Positions 14,105 through 21,758 of a stretch of DNA of 38,519 bases are shown piece by piece. The translations under genes were made by a program, and so were the position numbers. Source of the stretch: Lachnospiraceae bacterium (GTDB lineage: Bacteria > Bacillota > Clostridia > Lachnospirales > Lachnospiraceae); assembly GCA_021199235.1 (NCBI GenBank), contig JAJQIL010000071.1:1-38519 (forward strand), read 5' to 3'. The notes below the pieces were generated by a model, which was not told where the DNA came from, made no database searches, and saw only the letters and a list, made by a program, of their open reading frames with translations. Numbering within the stretch: the first letter of the stretch is position 1; every line of letters starts with the position of its first letter.

Positions 14105-17005
14105 TTATTCCTCATCCCTTCTTCTTCTGCGGATGAATACCACCAGCAGAACAATGAAGATCAGGCACGCCACTACCGCGATAACCACAACCTGTATGAT
14201 CGGGGTATCATCTCCGGTCTGAACAGATTCCAGAGACTCTACGATATTGAATGTCACTGAAGTAGTGGTCGTAGTGCCATCTGCCACCCAGGAACTTCCG
14301 TCATATACCTGACGTTCAAATGTCACGGTCAATGTATACTCCCCTGTTTTCTTGATCGACATCGAGGTCTCATACGGAGAGGAACTCCATGTATTCGATA
14401 CATTGCCGATGGTATATCCGGTCGGCACATAGCGGACATCCCCCGGATTCGGATCGGTATTCGACATCCCGGCTCCGACTGGTGTGAAAGTCAGTTTGTC
14501 ATTTGCCACATAGGAGCCGCCCTCTTCAATCCCGCTGATATAGTTATCTGCCCCGGTCGGTGCGTCCTCATAGGTAGCAGAAATTGTCACATCACTCGCC
14601 GGCATCGTAAAGGTCGTGGATGCTTTCGACGCATCCGTAAACGTCACGTTGCCGCTCGTCGCGGTCCATGCCGAAAACACCTTGCCGCTCGCCGGATAAT
14701 TGGAAGAAATCGTTACCGTATCCCCATAATAGAAATACGTCGCGTTCGCATTGCCGTTCTCCACTGTGACTGTGTACTGCACTTTCCTGTAATTCGCCGT
14801 CACTGAAACATCCGCGGACGGCATCGTAAAGGTCGTGGTCGACTTTGAAGCATTAGCCAGCGTCACATTCTGTGTACCTACCGTCCAGGAATCAAACGCA
14901 TACCCCGTTGCCGGAGCGTCTGCCGTGATCGTTACAGTTGTACCTGCTGTGGTCTCCGTATAGTCCGCGGAGCCGTTTGTCACCATCACGCTGTACTTAA
15001 TACCGGTGTAGTTGGCCACAAAGGTCAGGTTCTGATCCACGGTCACCGTAACCGTAGAGGAGGATGCGCTGTCGCCCAGATCATAGGCACCGTCATTGAC
15101 AGTCCATCCGGAGAACTCTTCTCCGCTTGCGCTCGTGTTCGCCGTCACCGTGATCTGTGTCCCTTCCTCATACGTATTTTCTGTATAAGTCCCGTCAATC
15201 AGACCATTTGACACTTTTACGGTATAGGTATTCGGTTCATTCACATATACCGCTGTCACTTCCACATTACCAGCCGGCATCGTAAAAGTCGTCGTAGCAG
15301 ACGAACTGTTCGTAAATGTCACCTCGGTCGTTCCGGTGCTGGTCCAGTGGTCAAATGTCTGGCCATCCGGAGCCGCAGCCGCAGCGATACTTACAGATTC
15401 TCCATAATAGTAAGTAGCGGATGCCGTACCTGAAGTGCCTGTTGTTCCGTTTACTACAGTTACCGTGTAAGGCACCTCATCAAAAACAGAAGATGCAATG
15501 ACATTATCTGCCGGCATCGTAAAGGAATATGTGCCGTCTCCATTGTCTGTATAAGCAACTGTCTTGTTGTCGCCAGCCGTCGTGATCGTCCAGCTGGAGA
15601 ACGCGGTCCCCACAGCAGTCGCCGCCGGCGGTGTGATGGTGACGGTATCACCTTCCGCATAGGCCCCGCTCAATGCAGTTCCATCCACAGTGACCGTATA
15701 AGTCGTCGTAGTTTCACTTTCCACAGCTGCTGTTTCGCTTTCCGCCGTCGCCGCCGTTTCGCTTTCTACAGCCGCTGCCGTTTCGCTTTCCTCAGTCGCT
15801 GCCGTTTCGCTTTCCTCAGTCGCTGCCGTACTGTCATCCGATACGATCACGATTTCTTCTTCCGCTGCTGTAGTTTCTGCAGTGGTCTCCGCAGTCGTCT
15901 CCGCCACAGCCGCTGTGTAGGTAGCAAGAATCGTCACATCCGTCTCCGGCATGGTAAATGACACCGTCTGTGCAGACAGATCATCCAGCGCCACATTCAG
16001 AGAAGATACATACCACCCGCTGAAGGTGTAGCCGTCCAGTTCTTCCGCTGTGATCGTCACGGTATCGCCGGCAGCATATGTTTCAGAATCCGTCTTTGCG
16101 TAAGATTCCGCACCCGTATCATAATTAACCGTCAGAGATGAGTACACAACATCTGCAGTCACAACAATATCGGCGTCTGCAGTCGTCTCCGCAACAACCT
16201 CTGCAGCAGTCTCTTCTGTAACATCCGCAGCCACGATTTCATCCGTACCCGAAGCTTCCGTTGTCTCAGTCGCCTCAGTAGATTCTGTTGCTTCAGTTGC
16301 TTCCGGCGTCTCAGCCTCAGTCTCCTGTGTATAAGTCGCGGTGACCGTGACTTTCGCCTTCGGCATCACAAGCGTTGTCTCCGCACTGGAGGCATCCGCA
16401 ATTGTCACCGTCACTTCTTCATCATTCGTTTCCACAGTCCAGCCCGCAAACACATATCCATCTTCCGGCTCAGCCGCCGTAATCTTCACGGACTCACCTT
16501 CCGGATAATATGCGATGTCCTTGCTGGTATTCTCCGCTTCCAGAGAAGCCTTCTCTTCATCGGTAAATTCATAATGGTTATCCGTGGTGCCGCTGCCGTC
16601 CGTCAGCGCGGTCTCGGAAGCGCCGTCCACAACTGTCAGCACATATCCCGCCAGTGTCAGCTGAATAGATGCCGCTACTGCCTCGGCCTCAACGACCTCT
16701 GTACCATCTTCAAGCACAGATACCACTGCGTCAGTCCCGGCAGTATAGGATGCCGTCACTGCTTTTCCCTCTGATTCATTCTTCCAGATACCGCTTCCGT
16801 CAGCCGTCACCTGATCTCCGTTGGTCTTGGTGATCACAGTTCCTTCCGCAATACCCGTCAGGCTGTCGCCAGGAAACAGAACGGTGCTTTCCAGGTCTTC
16901 CGACGTCACTTCATACGCGGAAGCCGCCATCACCTGTGCTGCAGGTACGCACATCATCACACAGGCAAGCAGCAATGCCAGTACTCTTTTCTGCTTTCTC
17001 TTCAT
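14105..17005 (-). CDS. Large secreted cell-surface protein with InlB-B-like repeats
   Basis: A 966-aa exported protein. The signal peptide is MKRKQKRVLALLLACVMM followed by a small-residue region ending near VMAAS. About seven repeats of roughly 70 residues follow the pattern YTVTVxNG...YxxGxTVTI...GxxFxxW...TTFTMPxxDVTVTAxY, which fits divergent InlB B-repeats (beta-grasp-like adhesive modules). Two Thr/Glu/Ala/Ser-rich linkers separate groups of repeats; the one at about 15717-15832 is built of 24-bp DNA repeats. The C-terminus has SVQTGDDTP, a hydrophobic helix and RRRRRDEE, which is the layout of a sortase signal although the motif is non-canonical. I chose the ATG at 17005, with AAAGGGG upstream, over the longer frame to 17062. 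It is probably an adhesin or wall protein; the ligand is unknown. Confidence 0.82.
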   Translation of the reverse strand: MKRKQKRVLALLLACVMMCVPAAQVMAASAYEVTSEDLESTVLFPGDSLTGIAEGTVITKTNGDQVTADGSGIWKNESEGKAVTASYTAGTDAVVSVLEDGTEVVEAEAVAASIQLTLAGYVLTVVDGASETALTDGSGTTDNHYEFTDEEKASLEAENTSKDIAYYPEGESVKITAAEPEDGYVFAGWTVETNDEEVTVTIADASSAETTLVMPKAKVTVTATYTQETEAETPEATEATESTEATETTEASGTDEIVAADVTEETAAEVVAETTADADIVVTADVVYSSLTVNYDTGAESYAKTDSETYAAGDTVTITAEELDGYTFSGWYVSSLNVALDDLSAQTVSFTMPETDVTILATYTAAVAETTAETTAETTAAEEEIVIVSDDSTAATEESETAATEESETAAAVESETAATAESETAAVESETTTTYTVTVDGTALSGAYAEGDTVTITPPAATAVGTAFSSWTITTAGDNKTVAYTDNGDGTYSFTMPADNVIASSVFDEVPYTVTVVNGTTGTSGTASATYYYGESVSIAAAAAPDGQTFDHWTSTGTTEVTFTNSSSATTTFTMPAGNVEVTAVYVNEPNTYTVKVSNGLIDGTYTENTYEEGTQITVTANTSASGEEFSGWTVNDGAYDLGDSASSSTVTVTVDQNLTFVANYTGIKYSVMVTNGSADYTETTAGTTVTITADAPATGYAFDSWTVGTQNVTLANASKSTTTFTMPSADVSVTANYRKVQYTVTVENGNANATYFYYGDTVTISSNYPASGKVFSAWTATSGNVTFTDASKASTTFTMPASDVTISATYEDAPTGADNYISGIEEGGSYVANDKLTFTPVGAGMSNTDPNPGDVRYVPTGYTIGNVSNTWSSSPYETSMSIKKTGEYTLTVTFERQVYDGSSWVADGTTTTTSVTFNIVESLESVQTGDDTPIIQVVVIAVVACLIFIVLLVVFIRRRRRDEE
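15717..15832 (-). repeat. In-frame 24-bp tandem repeats in the surface-protein gene
   Basis: Four to five imperfect units containing TTTCGCTTTC on the plus strand encode the repeated ESETAA(T/V) peptide of a linker. Such tracts change copy number easily, so linker length may vary between strains. Confidence 0.75.
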
Positions 17006-17084
17006 AATCCTTACCCCTTTCTTCTCCTTAATCCAAATAACCGCTGTAAAATTGTAAAACAAAAACGGCGTTTGATTTACTGTG

Positions 17085-17113
17085 ATTATAGCACAGTGCT
17101 TTTTGAAACAAAT
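17085..17113 (-). promoter_or_regulatory. Extended -10 promoter for the surface-protein gene
   Basis: TGCTATAAT on the minus strand gives a perfect -10 (17085-17090) with an upstream TG dinucleotide. The -35 is weak (TTTGTT-like, 16 bp away). Confidence 0.55.
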
Positions 17114-17217
17114 GATGGTTTCCCTTTGCTTTTCTTAAGACTTTCTGAAATTTGCCGCCAGGCACGGCCAGCAGCATTGCTAATTTGCACTCGCGGCTGT
17201 GCGTACAAAGAAAATAT

Positions 17218-17241
17218 CCCCACCGGATTTCTCCAGCGGGG
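17218..17241 (-). terminator. Intrinsic terminator of rnpB
   Basis: On the minus strand CCCCGCTGGA/TCCGGTGGGG forms a 10-bp stem with a GAAA loop, followed by ATATTTTC. It begins a few bases after the 3' end of the RNase P RNA. Confidence 0.85.
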
Positions 17242-17246
17242 AAACT

Positions 17247-17827
17247 TTGCAAGCGAGACGATAAGCCGGGTTCTGTCGCGAGTGGTCATCTATCCAGGCC
17301 TGTCGTCGCCGACAGGCTCAAGCGGCCTACCTGAGGCTGACGGGCCGTCTGGTGTTACTCTTTTCGCCTCTATGCGGTCTTGCTTCGAATGGGGTTTACA
17401 TATGCCGCCTCTGTTGCCAGACTATTGGAAGGTCACGCAATAAAATCGCGCCGGGGCGCGATGGCGTGGCCTGCGTCCTCACTCTTTGAGTGAAAAACGT
17501 GGAGAGCCACGCAATAAAATCGCGTTGGGCGCGATGGCGTGGCCTGCGTCCTCACTCTTTGAGTGAGGACATGTGGCGCGGTAGTCTCTTACACTGCCCT
17601 TCCACCCTTACCGCTCATACGAAAAGCCGCGCAATCGCGCGGCCTTTGTCCGCACCCGAAAAGAGCGCGGACATATGGCGGCGGTTCATTTCTGTTGCAC
17701 TGTCCCTGGAGTCGCCTCCGCCGGACGTTATCCGGCATCCCTGCCCTGTGAAGCCCGGACTTTCCTCGTCTTCTGCCCGGCATCATCTGACGCCGTCAGA
17801 AGCCGCGACCACTTATCTCACTTGCCA
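17247..17827 (-). ncRNA. rnpB: RNase P RNA (rnpB), expanded by tandem hairpin repeats
   Basis: Catalytic RNA that removes tRNA 5' leaders. On the minus strand the universally conserved blocks appear in order: GAGGAAAGTCCGGGC (17753-17767), CAGTGCAACAGAAAT (near 17688-17702), GTAAACCCC followed by GAAGCAAGACC (near 17377-17400), and GACAGAACCCGGCTTATC (17260-17277). The ends pair as helix P1 (GCAAGTGAGA near 17825 with TCTCGCTTGC near 17250). The length of about 580 nt exceeds the usual 330-420 nt. The excess lies mainly at 17432-17571, in the part corresponding to the P12-P14 region, as two near-identical two-hairpin repeats; a related unit lies at 17626-17681. Its own promoter and terminator flank it. 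Confidence 0.95.
17432..17571 (-). repeat. Tandem two-hairpin repeats inside rnpB
   Basis: Two copies at 17432-17493 and 17506-17570 (period 74 bp) are almost identical over about 60 bases. Each has a hairpin with GCCACGC/GCGTGGC arms (GTCACGC in the first) enclosing ATCGCG/CGCGAT, then a second hairpin GTCCTCACTC/GAGTGAGGAC (truncated in the first copy). A diverged third unit at 17626-17681 (GCCGCGC/GCGCGGC, then GTCCGC...GCGGACATATGGCG) shares the order and the GGACAT-TGGCG end. Confidence 0.8.
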
Positions 17828-17834
17828 GTATTTA

Positions 17835-17863
17835 AGTTTATCACAAGATAGCGTTCACTACAA
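17835..17863 (-). promoter_or_regulatory. Promoter of rnpB
   Basis: On the minus strand TTGTAG (17858-17863), a 17-bp spacer and TAAACT (17835-17840). Transcription would start at about 17828, which agrees with the 5' strand of helix P1. Confidence 0.7.
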
Positions 17864-17875
17864 GCATCAGGTTTT

Positions 17876-19645
17876 TTATTTTTCAAAACAGCTGCCCCCG
17901 ATGAACTCCCGGATCAGAGAATTGTTCGGGATATCGTCACCCGGAATCGGAAGAAAATAATCCAGGAATTTCAGAAGGCGTTTGGCTTCCTCATATTCCG
18001 GTTCGCCGGGGCGGACAGAAAACAACAGCGGTTCCGCATACTGCTTAAGTACAGCAAGCTCATAGATCAGCGTGGAATTAAAAATGTAGTCCGCCGATTC
18101 CTGATAAGGGAAAATATACTGTTCTTCCCCGCGCCGCACGGAAGGCCACATGGCGATTGTCCCGTGTACGTCCGTACCGCGCATTCGCGCGTCGCGCACC
18201 ATACGCCGGATCAGACGGCCATCGGTAGTCGGGATCCGGTTGTGTTCATCTATATTCAGCTGCGTAAGTGCGCTGATATAGATTTTGACCTTGTGATCCG
18301 GGTCCAGACGATACGTCAGCCGGTCGTTCAGACAGTGAATTCCTTCAATAATAAGAATATCCTGAGGACCAAGGGTCCGTACATCTCCCTTATATTCCCT
18401 CTTGCCGGTCTTAAAATTGAAAACCGGAAGCTCGACCGTCTCACCGGCAAGGAGCGCCAGCATATCCTCATTCAGCTTTTCCGTATCAATGGCTTCCAGA
18501 CACTCAAAATTCGGCTTCCCATCCTCATCAAGCGGGGTGTGTTCCCGTTCCACAAAATAATTGTCCGCTTCGATCGGATGCGGCTTCAGTCCATACACGG
18601 ACAGCTGCGTCGAAAGACGGTGCGAAAATGTTGTCTTGCCGGAGGAAGACGGACCCGCGATCAATATGACCCGTTTTTCCGGCGACGCGGCAATCGAGGC
18701 CGCCATTTCCGCAATCTTTTTCTCATGATATGCTTCCTGGATCATGATCAGATCTTTGGTCCGGTGTTCCACAATATACGTGTTGAGGGCACCTACCGTC
18801 GGAATTTCCAGCTTTTTCCCCCATTCAAGTGCGTCCTTCTGTGTACGCCAGATCTTATTCTGTATTTCCGCGGAAACGCGGGCCTGCGCACAGCCGGCCA
18901 GCTTTCCCGGCTCCGCCTGCGAAGGGAAACAAAGGAGAAATCCGTCCCCATAAAGCCGCAGGTCAAAACAGGTCAGATAAGAAGCATCCGGCAGCATATA
19001 TCCATAAAAATAATCCTCGAACGACTCCAGATCATAAATATTTACCTTCGAGGAACGGCGGTAGCGGAACAGCTCTTCCTTATCGTACATCCGATACTCA
19101 TGAAATCTGGCGCAGGCTTCCCAGGTGGCGATCGTTTTTTTGCGGATCGGCGCCGCCTGGCGGACCAGCGTAAGCATGTACTGCTTCACTTCCTCCAGAA
19201 ACGCTTCTGTCAGGGGAATCCGTCCCTCCATCGTACAGTAATAGCTTTCCCCCACCGAAAAATGTACACCGACCTTGTCGATATTGCTGTTTTCTCCCGC
19301 GCCTGCGAAACGCAAAGCGTTTTCTGCATCGCAGGCGCAAGCTGCCGCCGATGCGCAGCGAGGGGGCATTTCTCCCGCCACATGATAGATTCCTTTTAAC
19401 ATCAGAAGCACCAGAGAGCGCCGGTATGTATCACAGCCCGCCTTATCTTTCAGCGTCACAAACCGAAGCTGGCAGCCCGGCGACGCTTTCTTATACAGCT
19501 CACGCAGCCGCCCGTCGGCATTTACCAGCGCGATCGGGCAGGAAAAATCTTTCTGGTGCGCATCCGCAATCTCCCTGTACGTGGTCCCTTCCGGACAGGT
19601 TTCCGGCAGCCCTTCCACATAAACCGTTATCGTTTTCTCATTCAC
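17876..19645 (-). CDS. Nucleoside kinase (uridine kinase-like with TGS/ThrRS-N-type N-terminus), carrying an in-frame repeat insertion
   Basis: Predicted nucleoside (uridine-like) kinase of the two-part Clostridia family. The N-terminus (about 1-60) is TGS-like (TITVYVEGLPETCPEGTTYREIAD). A threonyl-tRNA-synthetase second-domain-like region follows (VHFSVGESYYCTMEG). The C-terminal half is the kinase, with P-loop LIAGPSSSGKTTFSHRL, EADNYF, and LIIEGIHCLND. Twenty-six residues (EMPPRCASAA ... RFAGAG) interrupt the N-terminal region between HVAG and ENSNIDKV. Their DNA is a repeat element (19301-19368) flanked by TTTCTCCCGC direct repeats. The start is uncertain: GTG at 19645 or TTG at 19654, the latter better spaced from AGAGAGG. 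The frame extends to 19723, but that part is a palindromic repeat. Confidence 0.88.
   Translation of the reverse strand: MNEKTITVYVEGLPETCPEGTTYREIADAHQKDFSCPIALVNADGRLRELYKKASPGCQLRFVTLKDKAGCDTYRRSLVLLMLKGIYHVAGEMPPRCASAAACACDAENALRFAGAGENSNIDKVGVHFSVGESYYCTMEGRIPLTEAFLEEVKQYMLTLVRQAAPIRKKTIATWEACARFHEYRMYDKEELFRYRRSSKVNIYDLESFEDYFYGYMLPDASYLTCFDLRLYGDGFLLCFPSQAEPGKLAGCAQARVSAEIQNKIWRTQKDALEWGKKLEIPTVGALNTYIVEHRTKDLIMIQEAYHEKKIAEMAASIAASPEKRVILIAGPSSSGKTTFSHRLSTQLSVYGLKPHPIEADNYFVEREHTPLDEDGKPNFECLEAIDTEKLNEDMLALLAGETVELPVFNFKTGKREYKGDVRTLGPQDILIIEGIHCLNDRLTYRLDPDHKVKIYISALTQLNIDEHNRIPTTDGRLIRRMVRDARMRGTDVHGTIAMWPSVRRGEEQYIFPYQESADYIFNSTLIYELAVLKQYAEPLLFSVRPGEPEYEEAKRLLKFLDYFLPIPGDDIPNNSLIREFIGGSCFEK
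19291..19378 (-). mobile_element. 68-bp palindromic element inserted in frame, flanked by 10-bp direct repeats
   Basis: TTTCTCCCGC occurs at 19291-19300 and 19369-19378, flanking a 68-bp element (19301-19368). The element has a bulged hairpin: outer GCCTGCGA/TCGCAGGC, inner AACGC/GCGTT, loop AAA, 3' bulge TTCTGCA. It then has a tail containing GCCGATGCGCAGCGAGGGGG. Element plus one direct repeat is 78 bp (26 codons). Removing 78 bp leaves HVAG-ENSNIDKV, which resembles the uninterrupted family sequence. A second 68-bp copy lies at 36633-36700. Confidence 0.8.
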
Positions 19646-19687
19646 ACTGCCCAATTGTATACGCCTCTCTTTCTGTGTTGATGTTCT

Positions 19688-19739
19688 GTAACTATTCAGA
19701 ACCGTACCTCGCACCCGCTGCAAGGTACTGAACAGTTAC
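19688..19739 (-). repeat. Palindromic GTAACTGTTCAG element, complete 52-bp form
   Basis: GTAACTATTCAG (19688-19699) and CTGAACAGTTAC (19728-19739) are near-perfect terminal inverted repeats around a GTACCTCGCA/TGCAAGGTAC hairpin (9 of 10 pairs). This is the uninterrupted version of the element at 1541-1674. It lies in the gap between trmK and the nucleoside kinase gene, 43 bp upstream of the kinase start. Confidence 0.75.
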
Positions 19740-19768
19740 GATGTTTTTATCATAAATGTTCAATACCG

Positions 19769-20602
19769 TTACCCGGAATACAGCATCAGTGCCTCATCAA
19801 TCAGGCGGATATACGAAAGAACCTCTGATATCCGTTCGCAGCAGGATTCTGTTCTGTTCTTTGATGCGGTCATTTCGTCCGCTGCAGCCCTGCGGCCGGG
19901 AGCAGTCTTATTATTTGCTTTGTTCCCGCGGCTCCGTTCCAGGGACTGAAGGATCCGCTCCTGTGTTGCCCTCTCATGTAAAAGAAACTGCCGGAGGACC
20001 GGATGACGCATTTTCAGAAGCTCCGGCCCGAAATTCAGTTCCATGGTATTTGCACAGGAAGAGGGGATCTCCGGCCCGCAGGCAGGTACCGCTTTCATCA
20101 TTGGATAATATTTTCCGTCCTCGAAAACCATATCTTCCCGCACAATGCGGAAACCATTCTGTTCCAGATGCGCACGCACCAAAGGAACTTCCGACTGCGG
20201 CTGTAAGATCAGTTCCGGCGCCGGCATGGCATCCGCCCGATGCAGATCTGAAAATGCTTCCAAAGTATCTGCAAGAAGTACCTGTGCTCCTTCGCGAAGA
20301 ATCCGGACGGTAAGCGCCCCTCCCATTCCGGCAATGACCAGGCTCTGCGCTTCCCCCGCATGCAGCCCGGCAAGTCCATCGGAAAGTCTGGTCTCAATAG
20401 CGTCTTCAAGCCCGTGTTCCCGAATATGCTCCCCTGCGCGCGCAAGCGGACCGCGATTCACATCCATTGCAACCGCATGCGGGATGATTCTGTTTTCCAC
20501 AAGATAAATCGGTATGTACGCATGGTCTGTCCCAATGTCCGCGAGGACGGAACCGGGCGTTACCATGCCGGCGACTGCAAGCAGTCTTTTTGATAATTTC
20601 AT
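19769..20602 (-). CDS. trmK: tRNA (adenine22-N1)-methyltransferase TrmK
   Basis: SAM-dependent enzyme that methylates A22 in the tRNA D-arm. The N-terminal Rossmann domain opens with LSKRLLAVAGMVTPGSVLADIGTDHAYIPIYL, the SAM motif I of TrmK. AMDVNRGPL, the catalytic-region IAGMGG and LILQPQSEVPLVRAHLEQNGFRIV are also characteristic. At 277 aa it is about 40 residues longer than the Bacillus protein. The extra is a polar stretch near residues 225-254 (RGNKANNKTAPGRRAAADEM) inside the C-terminal coiled-coil region. Start: GGGAAG lies about 2-8 bases before the ATG. It lies 117 bp after rpoD, the usual rpoD-trmK order in Firmicutes. Confidence 0.92.
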   Translation of the reverse strand: MKLSKRLLAVAGMVTPGSVLADIGTDHAYIPIYLVENRIIPHAVAMDVNRGPLARAGEHIREHGLEDAIETRLSDGLAGLHAGEAQSLVIAGMGGALTVRILREGAQVLLADTLEAFSDLHRADAMPAPELILQPQSEVPLVRAHLEQNGFRIVREDMVFEDGKYYPMMKAVPACGPEIPSSCANTMELNFGPELLKMRHPVLRQFLLHERATQERILQSLERSRGNKANNKTAPGRRAAADEMTASKNRTESCCERISEVLSYIRLIDEALMLYSG

Positions 20603-20719
20603 AACTTCCCATCCTGTATAGTATTATAGGAAAGGACATTCGCCGCTTCCTTTTGCACCGTTGCAAAGACGCAGGGCTGCGAAGGAGCCCTTCCATATGC
20701 GGTCGGGCGCATCGAACCC

Positions 20720-21706
20720 TTAATCAAGATAGTCCTTAAGCTTCCGGCTTCTGCTCGGATGGCGCAGCTTGCGCAGGGCTTTCGCCTCAATCTGCCGGAT
20801 GCGCTCTCTTGTCACACAAAATTCCTGTCCGACTTCCTCCAGGGTGCGTGCCCGGCCGTCATCCAGTCCAAACCGCAGACGCAGCACCTTCTGTTCCCGC
20901 TCGGTAAGCGTAGAAAGTACTTCCACCAGCTGCTCCCGAAGCACAGTAAATGTCGCCGCGTCGGCCGGCACCAGAGCACGATCGTCACTGATAAAATCTC
21001 CCAGATGCGAATCATCCTCTTCCCCGATCGGTGTTTCCAGAGATACCGGTTCCTGAGAAAACTTCAGGATCTCCGCGACCCGCTCCGGTTCCATCTTAAG
21101 CTCGGCGGCAATCTCTTCTTCCGTCGGTTCACGGCCAAGCTCCTGCAGCAGCCGGCGTGAAGTGCGAAGAACGCGGTTCATCGTCTCTACCATATGCACC
21201 GGAATCCGGATCGTGCGGGACTGATCCGCGATCGCCCGTGTGATTGCCTGACGGATCCACCATGTCGCGTAGGTGCTGAATTTATATCCTTTGCGGTAGT
21301 CAAACTTGTCCACCGCCTTCATCAGTCCGAGATTTCCCTCCTGCACCAGATCCAGCAGCTGCATCCCGCGCCCGCTGTACCGTTTCGCAATACTGACTAC
21401 CAGTCTCAGATTGGCTTCAGCAAGTCTTGACTTGGCATTCTCATCACCTTCGCTCATTTTCTTAGCGAGTACAAGCTCCTCCTCGGCGTTCAAAAGATCA
21501 ATCCGTCCAATTTCTTTCAAATACATACGCACCGGATCATCCGGGGAGATGCCATCCGCATCCGGATTATCTGAAAAAATGCCGTCTGCATCCGGATTAT
21601 CCAGAGAAATGCCGTCTGCATCCGGATTGTCATCCGCGTATAAGTTTTCCGCCTGCGTCTGCAGCATTTCTGTCCTGTCCTGACTTCTCCCGCTTAGCAC
21701 ACCCAT
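20720..21706 (-). CDS. rpoD: Primary sigma factor RpoD/SigA lacking region 1.1
   Basis: Housekeeping sigma factor. Region 1.2 begins at [12 protein letters not shown]. Regions 2.1-2.4 are complete ([59 protein letters not shown]), as are region 3 and the helix-turn-helix of region 4.2 ([27 protein letters not shown]). The 328-aa protein is shorter than most clostridial SigA proteins. The acidic region 1.1 is missing and is replaced by about 45 residues with three tandem copies of DNPDADGI plus two residues. The preceding gene (dnaG) ends 52 bp upstream, so no missed N-terminus fits. AGGAAAAC lies before the ATG. The dnaG-rpoD order is the standard primary sigma locus. Confidence 0.95.
   Translation of the reverse strand: MGVLSGRSQDRTEMLQTQAENLYADDNPDADGISLDNPDADGIFSDNPDADGISPDDPVRMYLKEIGRIDLLNAEEELVLAKKMSEGDENAKSRLAEANLRLVVSIAKRYSGRGMQLLDLVQEGNLGLMKAVDKFDYRKGYKFSTYATWWIRQAITRAIADQSRTIRIPVHMVETMNRVLRTSRRLLQELGREPTEEEIAAELKMEPERVAEILKFSQEPVSLETPIGEEDDSHLGDFISDDRALVPADAATFTVLREQLVEVLSTLTEREQKVLRLRFGLDDGRARTLEEVGQEFCVTRERIRQIEAKALRKLRHPSRSRKLKDYLD
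21551..21640 (-). repeat. Three 30-bp tandem repeats in the rpoD 5' end
   Basis: Units at 21551-21580, 21581-21610 and 21611-21640 share GCATCCGGATT and encode the repeated decapeptide built on DNPDADGI. The third unit diverges at its end. The repeat length is a multiple of 3, so copy-number changes would keep the frame. Confidence 0.85.
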
Positions 21707-21730
21707 CTGTTTTCCTGCCTGTTCTGCTCT

Positions 21731-21755
21731 GTAACTGTGACCATTACTATTGTTA
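21731..21755 (-). repeat. Possible degenerate GTAACTGT element upstream of rpoD
   Basis: GTAACTGTGA (21731-21740) matches the first 10 bases of the copy at 13902, and GTTAC at 21752 closes a weak inverted repeat. Its position, 25 bp upstream of the start codon, matches the other copies. It could be chance. Confidence 0.35.
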
Positions 21756-21758
21756 CTG

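Noticed and set aside
17432-17571. Regularly spaced repeats that could suggest a CRISPR array
   Set aside because: Only two to three units, each a pair of hairpins, and all inside RNase P RNA with conserved rnpB blocks on both sides. There are no spacers of even length and no cas genes.
19646-19723. N-terminal extension of the nucleoside kinase to 19723
   Set aside because: Those codons come from the palindromic repeat at 19688-19739 (the same RGTVLNSY peptide appears where other copies are translated), and a ribosome site lies downstream of it.
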